A DNA stretch of 64,000 nucleotides, taken from positions 22,302,412-22,366,411 of the forward strand of contig NC_045139.1 in the NCBI RefSeq assembly GCF_008831285.2. Direction: 5' to 3'. Below the pieces are notes generated by a model. It ran no database searches. It was not told the origin of the DNA and was given only the letters and a program-made list of their open reading frames with translations. Positions 23,557-35,294 of this stretch are shown here, piece after piece. Origin of the DNA: Nymphaea colorata. Taxonomy: Eukaryota; Streptophyta; Magnoliopsida; Nymphaeales; Nymphaeaceae. Each line of letters opens with the position of its first letter. The stretch's first letter is position 1. The position numbers and the translations under genes are program-made.

Positions 23557-24612
23557 AATGGGGTTTACACCAACGTTGGGAAGACCACTGCTGCTTTACA
23601 TCACAGTGAATGAGTCAGCATGTGGCGGCTTTTTGACACAATATGAGGAAGGAAGTCGCATCGAATATGCAATCTATTACATTAGCAAGACTTTTGTTCA
23701 GTACGAAAAGAAGTACTCTCTAATAGAGAAAACTTGTCTGGCATTGGTTTGGATGTGTTAGAAGTTGAGACATTACTTATTGGCTTGTGAGGTCAAGATA
23801 CTCTCCAAACTAAATCCTCTCAAGTACATCTTGGAACAACCATTCCTTAATGGGCGTATCGCAAAATGGCAAGTTCTGTTGATGCAATATGATCTTGAAT
23901 ATGTGTCTCAAAAGTCAATCAAAGGACAAACAATTGCGGATCAGTTAGCAGACTTCCCTCAGTACGAAGAAATCAGAACAAATGATGAGTTTCCAGATGA
24001 ACATGTACTAAGATTGGAAACGGTTTCGACATGGAAGATGTACTTTGACGGGTCCAGAAATGTGATGGGAGCAGGCATAGGCATCTTACTCATCACTCCA
24101 TAATGCGAAATGATCCCGTACTCTTTGAAACTTGATTTTCCATGTACCCATAACATGGCTGAATATGAAGCCCTCATACAAGGACTTCGTTCCTTATTGA
24201 GTTTTCAAGTGAAAAGAGTGCATGCCTTCGGCGACTCTCAGCTTATTATAAACCAAGTGAATGGAGAATGGCAAGTCAAAGATGAAAAGTTGGTGCCATA
24301 TCAAGAAATTGCTACCTCCTTAATCTGTCAATTCGAAGAAGTACAATTGGCTCACGTAAAGAGAGAAGGTAACCCTATTGCGGATGGCCTCGCGAGCTTA
24401 GGATCAACCATCACTTTTCGAACCAATGAAGCAATCCGCTCTTTTGAGATTGGAAGATTAAAACACCCTGCTTTTGAAACGATGGCGCATGTTCATCATA
24501 TCCAAGGGGGGGATACGCCTTGGTACCATGACATCAAAAGGTATATTGAAAGCGGAGAATTCCCGACTGAAATGTCTAAAAATGAACAAAAAGCAATACA
24601 ACGTATGTCAGC
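23557..24612 (+). pseudogene. Tandem RNase H domains, right copy, with shared stops
   Basis: The first RNase H (GRPLLLYITVNESACGGFL ... KKYSLIEKTCLALVW) is open from 23558 to a TAG at 23759-23761. The same frame then runs through the connection to the second, archaeal-type RNase H (WKMYFDGSRNVMGAGIGI, from about 24032). A TAA at 24101-24103 breaks it, and the domain continues at about 24110-24424 with NMAEYEALIQGL, FGDSQLIINQV and HVKREGNPIADGLASL. A one-base frame change lies near 24612, just before integrase. Both stops and the last shift are also in the left copy. Two RNases H in a row are diagnostic of the Tat lineage. Confidence 0.82.
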
Positions 24613-25767
24613 AAGTACTTTATCCTAGCAGGGGTATTATACAGACGTGGATTTAGCACTGAATACTCTCGGTGCCTTGATGAAGATGAGGCAAAGAAAG
24701 TAATCGAAGAATCACATCGAGGAGATTGTGGAGGCCATGTTGGTTACCAAACCCTCACCAAACAAATAATTCGAGCAGGGTATTATTGGCCTACCATGCA
24801 AAAAGATTGTCACCAATTTGTCAAAAGATGCAAAGAATGTCAACTGCATGCTCCAGTAATTCATGCCCCAGCATCTCACTTGCATTCTGTGACATCTCCT
24901 TGGCCGTTTTCAATGTGGGCCTTTGACGTAGTCGGACCGATATCCCCTGCAGCTTCTAACGGCCATAAGTATTTTCTTGCTGCAACAGATTATTTTACCA
25001 AGTGGGTAGAAGTCGTCACACTTAGAACGGTGGAAGGACGTCATGTAGTGTCCTTCATTCACAAAAATCTTCTTTGCAGATTTGGAGTCCCTCATGATAT
25101 AATATCAGACAATGGAACTCATTTCAAGAATGAAAAGATGAGGCAGTTGTGCAGCAAATACCACATCACGCACCATTTTTCAGCTCCTTATTACCCCCAA
25201 GGCAATGGACAAGCAGAGGCTACCAACAAGATCCTGATCCGCATCTTGGAACGGACAGTAGAAACAGGAAGAGATTGGCATGAAAAGATGCACAACGCTC
25301 TATGGGCATATCGCACCACTATGAGAACTCTAACAAATGCCACTCCAGCAGAGCTAGTCTATGGAACAGAAGTGGTTCTACCATTACATGTGTTGAAACC
25401 TGCTTTGAAGTTCGCTTCTCTCATAGAGCTCCCTCTTACTCAATATCAACAAAAAAGGCTAATGCAACTCGATTTGCTAGATGAAAAGAGGCTAAAAGCG
25501 GCTGAACATGCTGAAGCTTATCGCCAAAGGGTAGCCAGACAATTTGCCAAGTCAGTTATCGAGAGACAGTTCAAAATGAATGATTCGGTCCTACGATCTG
25601 CAGTGTACCTGAGAGGACGACCACGAGGCAAGTGGGCACCAAATTGGGAAGGCCCATATGTCATTAAGGAAGTTTTGCCCCACAATTCATACCGACTAAT
25701 TGATGCTGATGGGGTGGAATTTGCCGATCCTGTTAATGCCCTTCACCTCAAGAAATTTTATGCCTAG
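24613..25767 (+). CDS. Integrase, right copy, one uninterrupted frame
   Basis: About 384 codons are open with no in-frame ATG at the beginning, as expected for part of a polyprotein. The order is: H2C2 zinc-binding domain (HRGDCGGHVGY ... CHQFVKRCKEC, about residues 35-76), DDE core with D near 24925 (WAFDVVGP), D near 25108 (ISDNGTHF) and E near 25215 (GQAEATNK), and a C-terminal domain with GKWAPNWEGPYVIKEVL, the GPY/F-type module of gypsy integrases. It ends LHLKKFYA plus TAG at 25765-25767. Integrase inserts the cDNA into the host genome. It is the only complete pol domain in the right copy; because of the frame change at 24612 it would not be joined to RT. Confidence 0.85.
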   Translation, partial: KYFILAGVLYRRGFSTEYSRCLDEDEAKKVIEESHRGDCGGHVGYQTLTKQIIRAGYYWPTMQKDCHQFVKRCKECQLHAPVIHAPASHLHSVTSPWPFSMWAFDVVGPISPAASNGHKYFLAATDYFTKWVEVVTLRTVEGRHVVSFIHKNLLCRFGVPHDIISDNGTHFKNEKMRQLCSKYHITHHFSAPYYPQGNGQAEATNKILIRILERTVETGRDWHEKMHNALWAYRTTMRTLTNATPAELVYGTEVVLPLHVLKPALKFASLIELPLTQYQQKRLMQLDLLDEKRLKAAEHAEAYRQRVARQFAKSVIERQFKMNDSVLRSAVYLRGRPRGKWAPNWEGPYVIKEVLPHNSYRLIDADGVEFADPVNALHLKKFYA

Positions 25768-25899
25768 TTCTCTTGTATTCATTTTCCAATCAATGTCAAA
25801 CATTTGTGTTTCCACATCGACTATTCAATCTAGATTCTTCCCAGTTGTAAAACATGACAATTACACTGGGGCATTTTTATTTTTATCGCTCAGGGCTTG

Positions 25900-26195
25900 A
25901 GAGCAACCCGTGCAGGTAAAGGGTTAAACCCGCAATATGAGGGCAACTCATGCAGGCAAGGGGTTAAACCTGCAATGCTAGCCAAAGCAACCCATGCAGG
26001 CAAAGGGGTTAAACCTGTGCTACAAGCCAAAGCAACCCACACAGTTAAAGGGTTCAACTTGTGATGCAAGTCAAGGCAACCCATTCAGGGGGGTTAATCC
26101 TGAATTTGAAATCGGCAAACCCATGCAGGTAAGGGGTTAAACCTGCAATTTAAGCTCAAACAACCCATTCAAGTAAGGGGTAAAGCCTGAAACAT
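25900..26195 (+). repeat. 3' UTR hairpin array, right copy (seven ~42-bp units)
   Basis: Seven units lie between the integrase stop and the polypurine tract. Unit 6 has arms TGCAGGT/ACCTGCA, unit 5 ATTCAGG/CCTGAAT, unit 4 CACA(c)AGTT/AACTTGTG, and unit 2 TGCAGG/CCTGCA. Units 1 and 7 have one A-C mismatch each, and unit 3 pairs through two G-U wobbles. The loop around AAGGGGTTAA is conserved. The stem changes on both sides together, which is more than simple repetition would give. A minus-strand frame of 64 codons across the array is taken as a shadow. Confidence 0.85.
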
Positions 26196-26273
26196 CTCTA
26201 TGAAAATATCTTGTTTGAAAAATTTGTGGCGTTTATCTTTGTCACTAAGCACGGCTAACACCGGCTTATTAAC

Positions 26274-26282
26274 AAAGAGGGG
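26274..26282 (+). other. Polypurine tract of the Tat element
   Basis: AAAGAGGGG ends four bases before the 3' LTR start, as in the left copy. Confidence 0.78.
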
Positions 26283-26286
26283 CATC

Positions 26287-29200
26287 TGTAATCACCCCAA
26301 TTTTTTTTCTAAAGGACTATGATGTTTTATCCAAGTGCGAAATTCAAATTTAGGCACAAGATTTCCAAAATACTACTCTCAGATCCAAATTAAATCCAAA
26401 ATAGAACTCTCAGATCCAAATTAAATCCAAAATACTACTTTTAGATCCAAAACCCAAGTTCAGATCCAAATCAATCATTTAAGACCGATTTGCCCCTCCT
26501 TTTGACCATAAAACCTCCTTTAGAGGGTGATTTTAGTCTTTTTCAAACAAGACCGATTTGCCCCTCCTTTTGACCAAAAAACCTTCTTTTAAAGGGTGAT
26601 TTTAGTCTTTTTCAAACAAGACCGATTTGCCCCTCCTTTTGACCAAAAAACCTTCTTTTAGAGGGTGATTTTAGTCTTTTTCAAACAAGACCGATTTGCC
26701 CCTCCTTTTGACCAAAAAACCTTCTTTTAGAGGGTGATTTTAGTCTTTTTTTTAAACAAGACCGATTTGCCCCTCCTTTTGACCAAAAAACCTTCTTTTA
26801 GAGGGTGATTTTAGTCTTTTTGGGTGGACAAGACTCATTTGCCCTTCCTTTTGGCCAAAAAATCTCTTTTTGGAGGGTGATTTTAGTCTTTTTAGGTCAA
26901 AAAAATTCAAATTTTGGGTTTTGGCTCCAAAATCCTCTATAAATACCCCCCCATATCCCCCCTCTTGGGCAAGATTGGTCCTTGGAAAAAACTCTAGTGT
27001 ATTCTCACTTGAAGACTTAGAGTTTCTCTTGAGCTCTCTCTCTCTCTCCCTCTTCCTCTTTTCATTTCCTTCTCCAACTTAGAGCAAGCACTTTTGGAGC
27101 TTCATTCAAAAGGGGATCTTCAAGTGAAGATGTTCATCTTCCTTAAGTTATTTCCCATTAGAGGTATGTAATCTTCATCTCTCTCATTTCTCTCTTCTTT
27201 CTTTTCATTAATGTTCTTATTATTATGTTATTTCTTTCTCTTAAACATAGTGTTGTTGTTGTTTTCATTTTCTCTTCTCATCTTCATCTCCCCATGGCCA
27301 AAGGAGATAGCACTCAACCTCTTTTTAGAGACAAGATGCTATGCTCAAATGCACCGGGAGCATGAAAAGATGAGATGATATCTTATTTTATGATTAAATC
27401 ATGTTCTTTCAAGTATTCTTGTTGTTCTTGTTCTTTCTCTATATTAATATCTTATTGCTCTTTCTTCTCTTCAATAATATATTCTTGTTGTTGTTATTCT
27501 TTTCCTTAATGAATATATTTTTGTTGTTATTGTTATTTCATTTCTTCAATAGTCTTGTCCTTGTTATTTTCTTTTTTTTTTTTCTTTCTTCTTCCTCTTT
27601 CTATGACCAAAGGAGATAGCCCTCAATCTCTTTTTAGAGACAAGAGGCTATGCTCAAGTGCATTGGGAGTGTGAAAAGATGAGAAGATCTTTCGTTTCAT
27701 GATTGAATCATGTTTTCTCTTTTATTAAATATAACATTGTATCTCTTTCTTCATCTCCCCACGGCTAAAAAAGGTAGCTCTCAATCTCTTTTTAGAGACA
27801 AGAGGCTATACTCAAAGTGCACCGGGAGCATGGAAAGATGAGATGATCTTTCATTTTAATCATGTTCTTTCTTTTCATGAATACATTCTTATTGTTTTTT
27901 TTTTTGTTTCCTCTTATTTTCCTCTCTTCCTCATTTCTCCATGGCCAAAAGAGATAGCTCTCAATCTCTATTTTAGAGTCAAGAGGCTATACTCAAGTGC
28001 ACCGGGAACATGAGAAGATGAAGTGGTATATCAATTCATAGTTACATCATGTCTTCCCTCTTAATTGAACTTTGCTTTTTCCATCATTCTCTTTCTTTCT
28101 TTCATTCCTTGAATGTTATCTATAAATTATGCACGCATGATTGCTTGGTTCTTTACTTACATGTGAATGTATGGCGGGAATGAGAGTGTGGTTTGGGGAC
28201 TCTTTATTTTCATATTAATTTTTGAGGTTGGGACTTGTCCAACCCGGGATAAACCCTCACGAAAATGTACATGTTAATATGCATTTTCATGGCATTTTGC
28301 GCTAGATTCTTTCTTAATCATCACATTAGGAACCCTAACGAGTGCTTCGTTATGTTGCTTGTTTTCTTTCATACCCAACGGTGGAAGAAATATATCCCTT
28401 ACAACAAACTAAATAATAACATTCTATACTTATATAAATCATATTTTCCAAAACATTTTCAAAAAGAACCTTCTAATATGGCCTTAGGGACTTAGCTTAG
28501 ACTCTTGCATGAGTCCAAGCTCCCCTCCGGCCCACATTAAATTTGAAGTTGGTAATTTTAAGTTGTTCCTTGATTTTTTTTAATCTTGTGAAGGTATGGA
28601 TGTATACACATGTTATATACATTTATGCCAACATGATGACCCCCATCTTTCTCTCTCTATGCTTTCACTTTCTATTTTATAAATTTTCATATGTGCATGG
28701 ATACGTATGTACATGTGTTCCATCTCCTCTCTTTCAAATATTTATTCCTCTTTTCAAGACAAATATCTTCTCTTACAACATTTCTCATACCCATATATGC
28801 GTATGATATTTTTCTTTTCCTCTAAAATCTCTCTTTCTCTTCGAATCAATACATCTTTTTCTCTTTATATGTGATGATATGTACACAAGTATGCATGTCT
28901 TTCTCTATATCTCTCTCTTTCCTTTCATAAGAGTGTTTTATCTCTTGTATTCTTCTTAACATTCTCATCTCATGAACTTTCTATTTACCAACTTCAATAA
29001 GACCACAAATCAAGTAATGACCCAATATTGGAATCATGCTTGATGGTCTACAATCTCTATCCATTTTCAAAAACTTTTCCTTCTTATATATAATAATTAT
29101 AACAACGAAATCTTAGATGTATGTTATGGTAGGAATGATATTAGATGAATGTTGTGGTAGGAATGTTTTACTTTTTTTCAATCATATAGTGTAAATGCAT

Positions 29201-29692
29201 TCATGCATTCTCACCCACTTTATTTCACTTATGATCACAAGCACCTCTCTAAAAGAACTTAAGCAAGAAGGGATGGAGCTCTAGCTAGGTGGTAACCGAA
29301 TTAGAGCAAAATCTCAAACCTACTTAAAGTCTTAAGAGAACACTAAAGTGATTTCAAAATGTTTTCACAAGTTTTTCAAATGATATTTACTAGTTTCACT
29401 TTTTCCTCAAAACATTTCACTTTTTCAAGCAATTCTTCAAGAACCTTTTCAAAAGTTTGAAACTCCAAACTTTCAATATTTTCTACACCGCATATAGAAT
29501 CAAAAAGATGTTTAAGTTAAAACGAAATGCATCAATGATAAACATAGTCCTTGGGTTGATTACCCCCGGTAAAGGCACCGGGAATGGTCGATCCTCGTAC
29601 CGACGGGCGAGTCCCTTTCTTTCCTCTTTCAAAACAAAAACCTTATTTTTCTGGAGCACTCCAAAACCAATGAAAATTTTGAGATGCAAACA
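26287..29692 (+). repeat. 3' LTR of the Tat element (3406 bp)
   Basis: Complete LTR from TGTAATCACC to GCAAACA, followed by CGTAG, the right target duplication. It is nearly identical to the LTR at 4807-8207, with a handful of substitutions and short run-length differences, for example GGCGCCGGG versus GGCACCGGG near 29575. TATA box at 26938-26945; minisatellite at 26483-26896; four-copy motif at about 27292-28022. Low-complexity open frames here are not genes. Confidence 0.9.
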
Positions 29693-30026
29693 CGTAGTTA
29701 TATTTATACAAATATGTATATATAATAGGTTAAATGAGAGTGAATAGATTGTAAGATTTCGTAGTCTTCATGTTTGGGCATAGTGTTTGAGAAAAGGTGT
29801 AGATGACTACTTACGTAACTATATAAAGGTAGACCTGAAAATAGTCACATGTAGAGTTAAGAAGGTTAATTACAATGTTGAGCATGACACTAAATCAAAT
29901 CATGATAATAAGGAGTAGACATGATGGTCAACCTATCGGAAATTCAGGATGCGATACAATATAAAGAGAACCTTTTATATTCCATGAATGCATAAATGTA
30001 TATGATTTGAACAAATCTATGTGAAG
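29693..30026 (+). repeat. Right half of the interrupted 600-bp inverted repeat
   Basis: It matches the reverse complement of about 38928-39263. Its first five bases, CGTAG, are the right target-site duplication of the Tat element. Divergence from the partner is by scattered substitutions and small indels. Confidence 0.85.
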
Positions 30027-32589
30027 ACATGAACAGGCCTCATTGTCAACTATGTTTGAAGTCTTGTGATTCCATGTCAACAGATTTCGTGTGACCAATT
30101 TGTTGGGTAGAAAAAATCACTTGTATGAACATAACTACAAAAATAAGTAAATATGTATATATGTTTGTACATATATTGTTTTGTTATTCTTATTTAGAAT
30201 GTGAAGATCATTTCAATTTAGCATTCTATGACAGAAAAGGAAATAAAGAAAGAAAGGAAGCTAGTGACGACCTTGTACCAGAATTTATACAATTTAGAAT
30301 GTTGTTGACACAGAGAAACCATACTATGACTTCTAGAATGTCTCATGATTTAGTTAGTGATTGAATAGGGCTATGAAGTTATGGCACCAGCATGAGGTTA
30401 AGAAATATTTCATCCACCAAATGAAATCTAGTGACAATAGTGTATGAAGTAATAGATTTTGCATGTTCACTAAAAAAGCAGTAAGAAGAAATGCAAAAGA
30501 GAATCAATGTGGATGATTAAATCTGGATGGTTACTAGCTGTAGGAATTATTGCAAATTCCTTAAGTACTTTACATAGAAATATATAATCCTAGATTAGCC
30601 ATCTGATTAGAAGGATCTGTCCAGCCCAGCAATTGTTACATGCTGAGTTTGTCTTATGCTTCCCAATTACTGTTTTCTAGAGACAAACATAATAATATTT
30701 AAGATGCCTCTAGACACACATTACTATGCATTCTAATCCAACTATCTAATGAAGAATTTTTGGAATCAGTTTTATTTCCTAAAAACAATGCAGATAGGCT
30801 TGAACCTGCTACGTCTTTTATCGATGTGTTGACTTACAAAAACTCTAGTGGCTGTCAATGATCATATTTCAATATGATGATGTTTCCCCTTTTTGCAAAC
30901 ATGCTGATCAGAAACAAAGAGCTTCCTAGGGCAGGGAAGAAAAGACGTACCAAAAAAAAAAACCATGGAAAAGAAATATGCTTAGCTTGTGAAATTCCAT
31001 ACATAGGAATAAAGGAAAATTGGGGACAGGATGAAGGGATCCATAGAAGCCATTCTGCTATTGGATTTTAATTTCATTCAAAGGAATCAAGGTCACATTA
31101 CTCTAGAAGTCTCTTAATGGAGGGAGCAATGTAGAATGTTATTAGACTTGGGAAAAATCTGAAGAACATAAGAAATAAGAAGGCAATGGAATACTGGTGA
31201 TGCTTAATGATCATATTTATATTAGATAGTGTCTAAGCTTTTGTATTGCCTTCTAACCCTTTTTACAGCATGCTGTCCAGTTGTATACATCTACATGAGT
31301 CCTTTTAATATGAATTATGGTATGACTATATGCTCATGTCCTATTTCTGAGAGTTTTATTTACCACATTTAGTTTGCTAAGTTTTTAAGATGTTGGTGTT
31401 TTAAAATGAGCTCTTTACAATGAGCTCTTTACAATTGACCAAAGGCCTTGACTGCTTTTCAGCCTTAAAATTTGATCATCGAGCTTTTATGATAGAGCTT
31501 CTAAACTATGATAAAGATAATTCCCTATAAAGATTTTCATCAGTAGTATAAGGAATCTATGCGAGTGCAATTGTTATATTGAAAAGAACATAATCTAAGG
31601 AAAGTAAACCACGTCAAGGGTTCCTATACATGATGATGCATGATGCATAGGTTTAGCCCCAAGTTTCTCTAAGGATTGGTGGTCCTTAGAATTGAAATGG
31701 CCTTGGGAATTGTGTCAAAGGTGTAATTCTATGGAAATCACTAGAATGTGTTCTATAATGCCAAATCCTTGTGTAGACACATAAAAGTAAACATTGATTA
31801 GGTCTTATGCAATGGCACTAGTGAGTGCGAGCTGAGTCTTGTGGTTGGTTTTATCCTGGAAGATAGTGGTGTAGTATGATCGCATTACGACCCCTCGCTT
31901 CTCTGTCTACACTAGTCTGCCCACAGGGTATTAGGCAGCATAAGTACTCGAGCTTCTATTTTTTGTTACTATTGGAGAGCAAGGCTTCTCCTGATCCCTC
32001 AACCCGGGGGGCCGGTCTATCTAGTAAGTACTCGCTAGTAAGTATGGTCGCCTAGTGAAAGGGTTTTGTTCTACTTTTGATTGTGCCTATAGGGATTTTC
32101 TACTAACGACCATATTTACTAGCCATTTGGACTATTGGTGTAAATTTGTAACCCATAATGGATGGTGTTACTATGTTTGTGGTAGTAAGCTATAACCGAT
32201 AGTGAGCCATAATTCTGAGTTGTATACTAATTCTATTTTGAAATAATTGTTTATCTATTTTTCTGCACCATGATCTACCTATGGTATGAATTTTTCCATA
32301 CTCAGAGCAACCTGACCCTCTCCCTTCTATCTCTATAGGTAGCTCTTGATTGACTGATGGATTTTTTGACAGACTCTCTCAGTTTTGCGATGGACTGGCC
32401 TTGGTGATCTAGGCATTGGGTCGAGTCTAGGATTTTTGTGGTTGTTGTCATTTGAGTCGATGTAGTCTTTTGTTTGGGCTCTACATGGGTCCTTGTCACA
32501 TTGTCATTATTTGTTTTGATGGTCATTACTAAGGATTTGATTTGCTTTTTAAGACTCGTTGTTCATTTCCATCATATCTATGAAAAAAA
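30027..32589. other. No recognisable gene
   Basis: Only short open frames occur. A 79-codon plus-strand frame at 30125-30364, charged and rich in Arg/Lys/Asp, is the best coding-like piece, but I do not recognise it and it may be a decayed transposase fragment. Nothing else is supported. Confidence 0.5.
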
Positions 32590-33750
32590 TTGGTGTCAAA
32601 ACTTGGGTCAAGACAAAATCAAATGAACTGGTGTTTTTAGGGTTATAGTAGAAAATACAAAGGACATGTCTATTTAAATCCAAAATCTAGCAAGGTCCTT
32701 GTAACCCAAAATGCCATCTTTGACAAAATGGGTTTTTTAGAAAAACTTCAACCTTCATCCTAACTTCCTCAACTTACTTATACCAATATTGCTCCCTCAT
32801 CAACTTCCACCAATTTAACATGTATCTACTTACTTCTATTTAGCTTGTTATCCCCCCTACCACTCATGGAACCCAATTTCTTTAAGCAGCCTTGTAAAGA
32901 CGCCAATTGGAATTGTTGTTATGTTAAAAAGTACCACACTCTTAGAAAAATTGCAAGTGGGAGCTTCTTCATCTTCTTTCAAATCAAAACATCGTTACCT
33001 CAAATTGAATTTTCAAAATAAAACATAAGATTCATGGTACATTGGAACACTACAAATCTTGTCTTGTAGCTCAAGGCTACATGTAACAAGCAGGCTATCA
33101 ATTATTTTGACATAGTCAATTTGGTTGTCAAACCCACTAAAACTAAGAACTATTCTATCCATTGTAGTTTTTTCAAATGGATGGTTAGACTATGTAACAT
33201 TCACAATGTCTTCCTCAATGTTTGCTTAGGCTGTCCTATGATATGGCTGTACATATGTCTACAAACTAAGGAAAGATATTTACAAACTCAAACAAGCACC
33301 TCATGCCTGATATTAGAAACTCAGTTTTGGTCCATAGTTTAAAGTTTTCATACTTCTCACATTGGCAACTCTTTTGTTTATCCGTAAAAAATGAATTACT
33401 TTCATCCTAGTATATGTGAACGACATTTTCATTATAGGCTGGCCCTTATCTCCTCTTAGTTATTTGGCTTGGCAAAAACTCGTTCAAAGATATTGTAAAT
33501 TCACATGTTTTCTCAGCATTGAAGCTTGTTAGACCTTACAAGCCCTTCTCCTATATTAGAAAAGGTGTTGTGATGATATTTTTACAAAAAATGAATGTGG
33601 TTGGTGCTAAACTAGCTCCAACTCTCATTTTGAATCCAAAATTCTAGGACAAATAACTACAACAATTTTTCTTGATCTGATTGAGTATAGAATCATGGTA
33701 TGTGCTCCCCAATACCTTATTTCAATTAGGTCAAACTTCTCCCACATTGT
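32590..33750 (+). pseudogene. Old Ty1/copia pol relic, first part
   Basis: The plus strand, in shifting frames, shows copia pol motifs in order: the end of integrase (VYLNPKSSKVLVTQNAIFD near 32660), then RT starting with GTLEHYKSCLVAQGY near 33040, LVVKPTKTKNYSIHCSFFKW near 33120, the RT helix LCNIHNVFLN near 33200, VYVNDIFIIGW (a changed Y-x-DD box, N for D) near 33405, and a further RT part up to 33750. It is broken by many stops and shifts. It is split by the younger minus-strand element; the pol similarity resumes at 38828. Confidence 0.72.
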
Positions 33751-33935
33751 TGTTGACGTGAGAGAAAGAGAGAGAAGAAAACTCGTAATTCTTGTTATTG
33801 GTCTCTTACCCTAACCCTCACTTAAGGGAGAATTAGGGTAAACAATAGAATTACAATGAAAACTTGAAAGTTATCTAAAATTATTAAAGAGCGGTCAGGT
33901 TCTTTAATATTCAAAAATCTGCCTCATCATCAATA
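33751..33935 (-). repeat. 3' LTR of the nested copia element (185 bp)
   Basis: On the plus strand it begins TGTTGACGTGAG and ends CATCATCAATA, where the other LTR ends CATCATCAACA. About 90% identical to the LTR at 38637-38822 by eye. In element orientation it is preceded by a purine tract (complement of CTCTCCCTCAAA, 33936-33947). Confidence 0.88.
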
Positions 33936-34105
33936 CTCTCCCTCAAATTGGAGCATAGATATCTACATGCTCAGCTTGCTACAACACTTTCAAAACTCAC
34001 TAATTGCAAGAGCTTTAGTAAAGATATCAGCAGTTTGTTCCTCAGAGACCATGTAAGTGGTAGAGATCACTCTTCCTTAAACTAAATCACGAATGTAATG
34101 ACAAT

Positions 34106-35294
34106 CTACTTTAATGTTGGAATGTCTAGGCTTTCGAACATGGATTTAACCCACGTTAATTCTGTTGCTGTTTGGGCCATAGCTCTATATTCTAACTCTG
34201 CATTAGACCGTGAGACCACATTTTGTTTCTTGCTCTTCCAAGATATAAGATTTCCTCCTAAAAAAATGCAAAAACCAGTAGTAGATTTTCTATCTTCAAC
34301 AGATCCTGCGTAGTCTGCATCACTGTAGGCTTGGATATCTAAGGTTTTCCCTTTATTGAATAACAGTCTTTTGCCAGGAGAAGATTTTAAGTATTTGAGT
34401 ATCATCAACGTAGCTTCCCAATGAACCTTCCTTGGTTTTTCCATAAACTGACTCAGCTTTCCCACAACAAAGCTAATATCTGGTCATGTAACTGTCACAT
34501 AAAGAAGCTTTCCAATCAAAGATCTATACGTCTTAGAATCTACATGCTCTGCCTACTCATCATGTAAATGCAATCGTGGATGCATGGGAATGGTGGCAGA
34601 TTTTCCCCAACATTTTTGTTTCTTGTAATAGGTCTAAAATGTATTTTCTTTGAGAGAAAACCATTCCTTCCTTACCACGAGCCACTTTTATCCTAAGAAA
34701 ATATCTCAAATGTCCAAGGTCTTTGGTGACAAAGTGCTTTTGAAGAAATTCTTTGGTCTCAGTTATACCTTGTTTATAGTTGCCCATGAATATAATATCA
34801 TCAACATATATTGCCAAGATAACCATTCACAATGCTCCCTTCTTAACAAACACTGAATGATCAAGAGGTGACCTCTAGAATCCACTCTGTGAAACAATAT
34901 CAGATAGTTTATGAAACCATGCATGGGAACTTTGTTTCAGTCCATATATGGCCTTTCTCAATTTGCACACCTTCCCACACTCTCCCTGAACCTTGAAACC
35001 AGGTGGTTGTTGCATATATACTGTCTCCTCAAGATCGCCATACAAGAACACATTTTTAACATCCAATTGATGCATCTGCTAGTCATAGTGAACTTTAAGA
35101 GAAATCAAAAGACGAATGGTCCATAACCGAGCAACTAGCGAGAAGGTGTCAAAGAAATCAATACCATACATCTGAGTATATCCTTTTGTAACCAGCCGAG
35201 CTTTATAGCGTTCAAGGGTCCCATCTGCATGGTATTTTACAATAAATACCCATTTAGAGTCAACAATATCACAACCTGAAGGTGGATCAACCAA
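34106..35294 (-). pseudogene. copia reverse transcriptase and RNase H, broken
   Basis: Read on the minus strand from 35294: CDIVDSKWVFIVKYHADGTL, RYKARLVTKGYTQMYGIDFF (RT start), then MHQLDVKNVFLYGDLEETVY and YGLKQSSHAWF (34875-35075), the catalytic IYVDDIIFMG box (34560-34826), and RNase H AYSDADYAGSVEDRKSTTGF with SRSNAELEYRAMA (34106-34465). The pieces lie in several frames. The catalytic YVDD box is intact. These enzymes would make the cDNA of the element. Confidence 0.85.

Larger units (their letters stand above)
4807..29692 (+). mobile_element. Ty3/gypsy LTR retrotransposon of Tat/Ogre type, shown as two overlapping copies around a gap
   Basis: The outer LTRs (4807-8207 and 26287-29692) start TGTAATCACC and end GCAAACA. 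The flanking five bases are TGTAG on the left and CGTAG on the right, a target duplication with one C/T change. Between them lie a leader, an extra ORF upstream of gag, gag, protease, G-patch, RT, a normal RNase H, a second archaeal-type RNase H and integrase. This order, the double RNase H and the long LTRs are known features of the Tat lineage. A third, partial LTR (17234-18949) ends at a run of exactly 100 N, after which the internal region restarts at the base equivalent to about 10034. One true element of about 16 kb is the simplest reading. The pol region carries lesions found in both copies, so the element looks non-autonomous. Confidence 0.85.

Noticed and set aside
25890-26084. 64-codon minus-strand frame across the hairpin array
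   Set aside because: The repeat period and composition keep it open in part. It is antisense to the element and has no known counterpart; the hairpin reading explains the sequence better.
30125-30364. 79-codon charged frame after the Tat element
   Set aside because: Could be a transposase fragment, but no motif is clear enough to name it.
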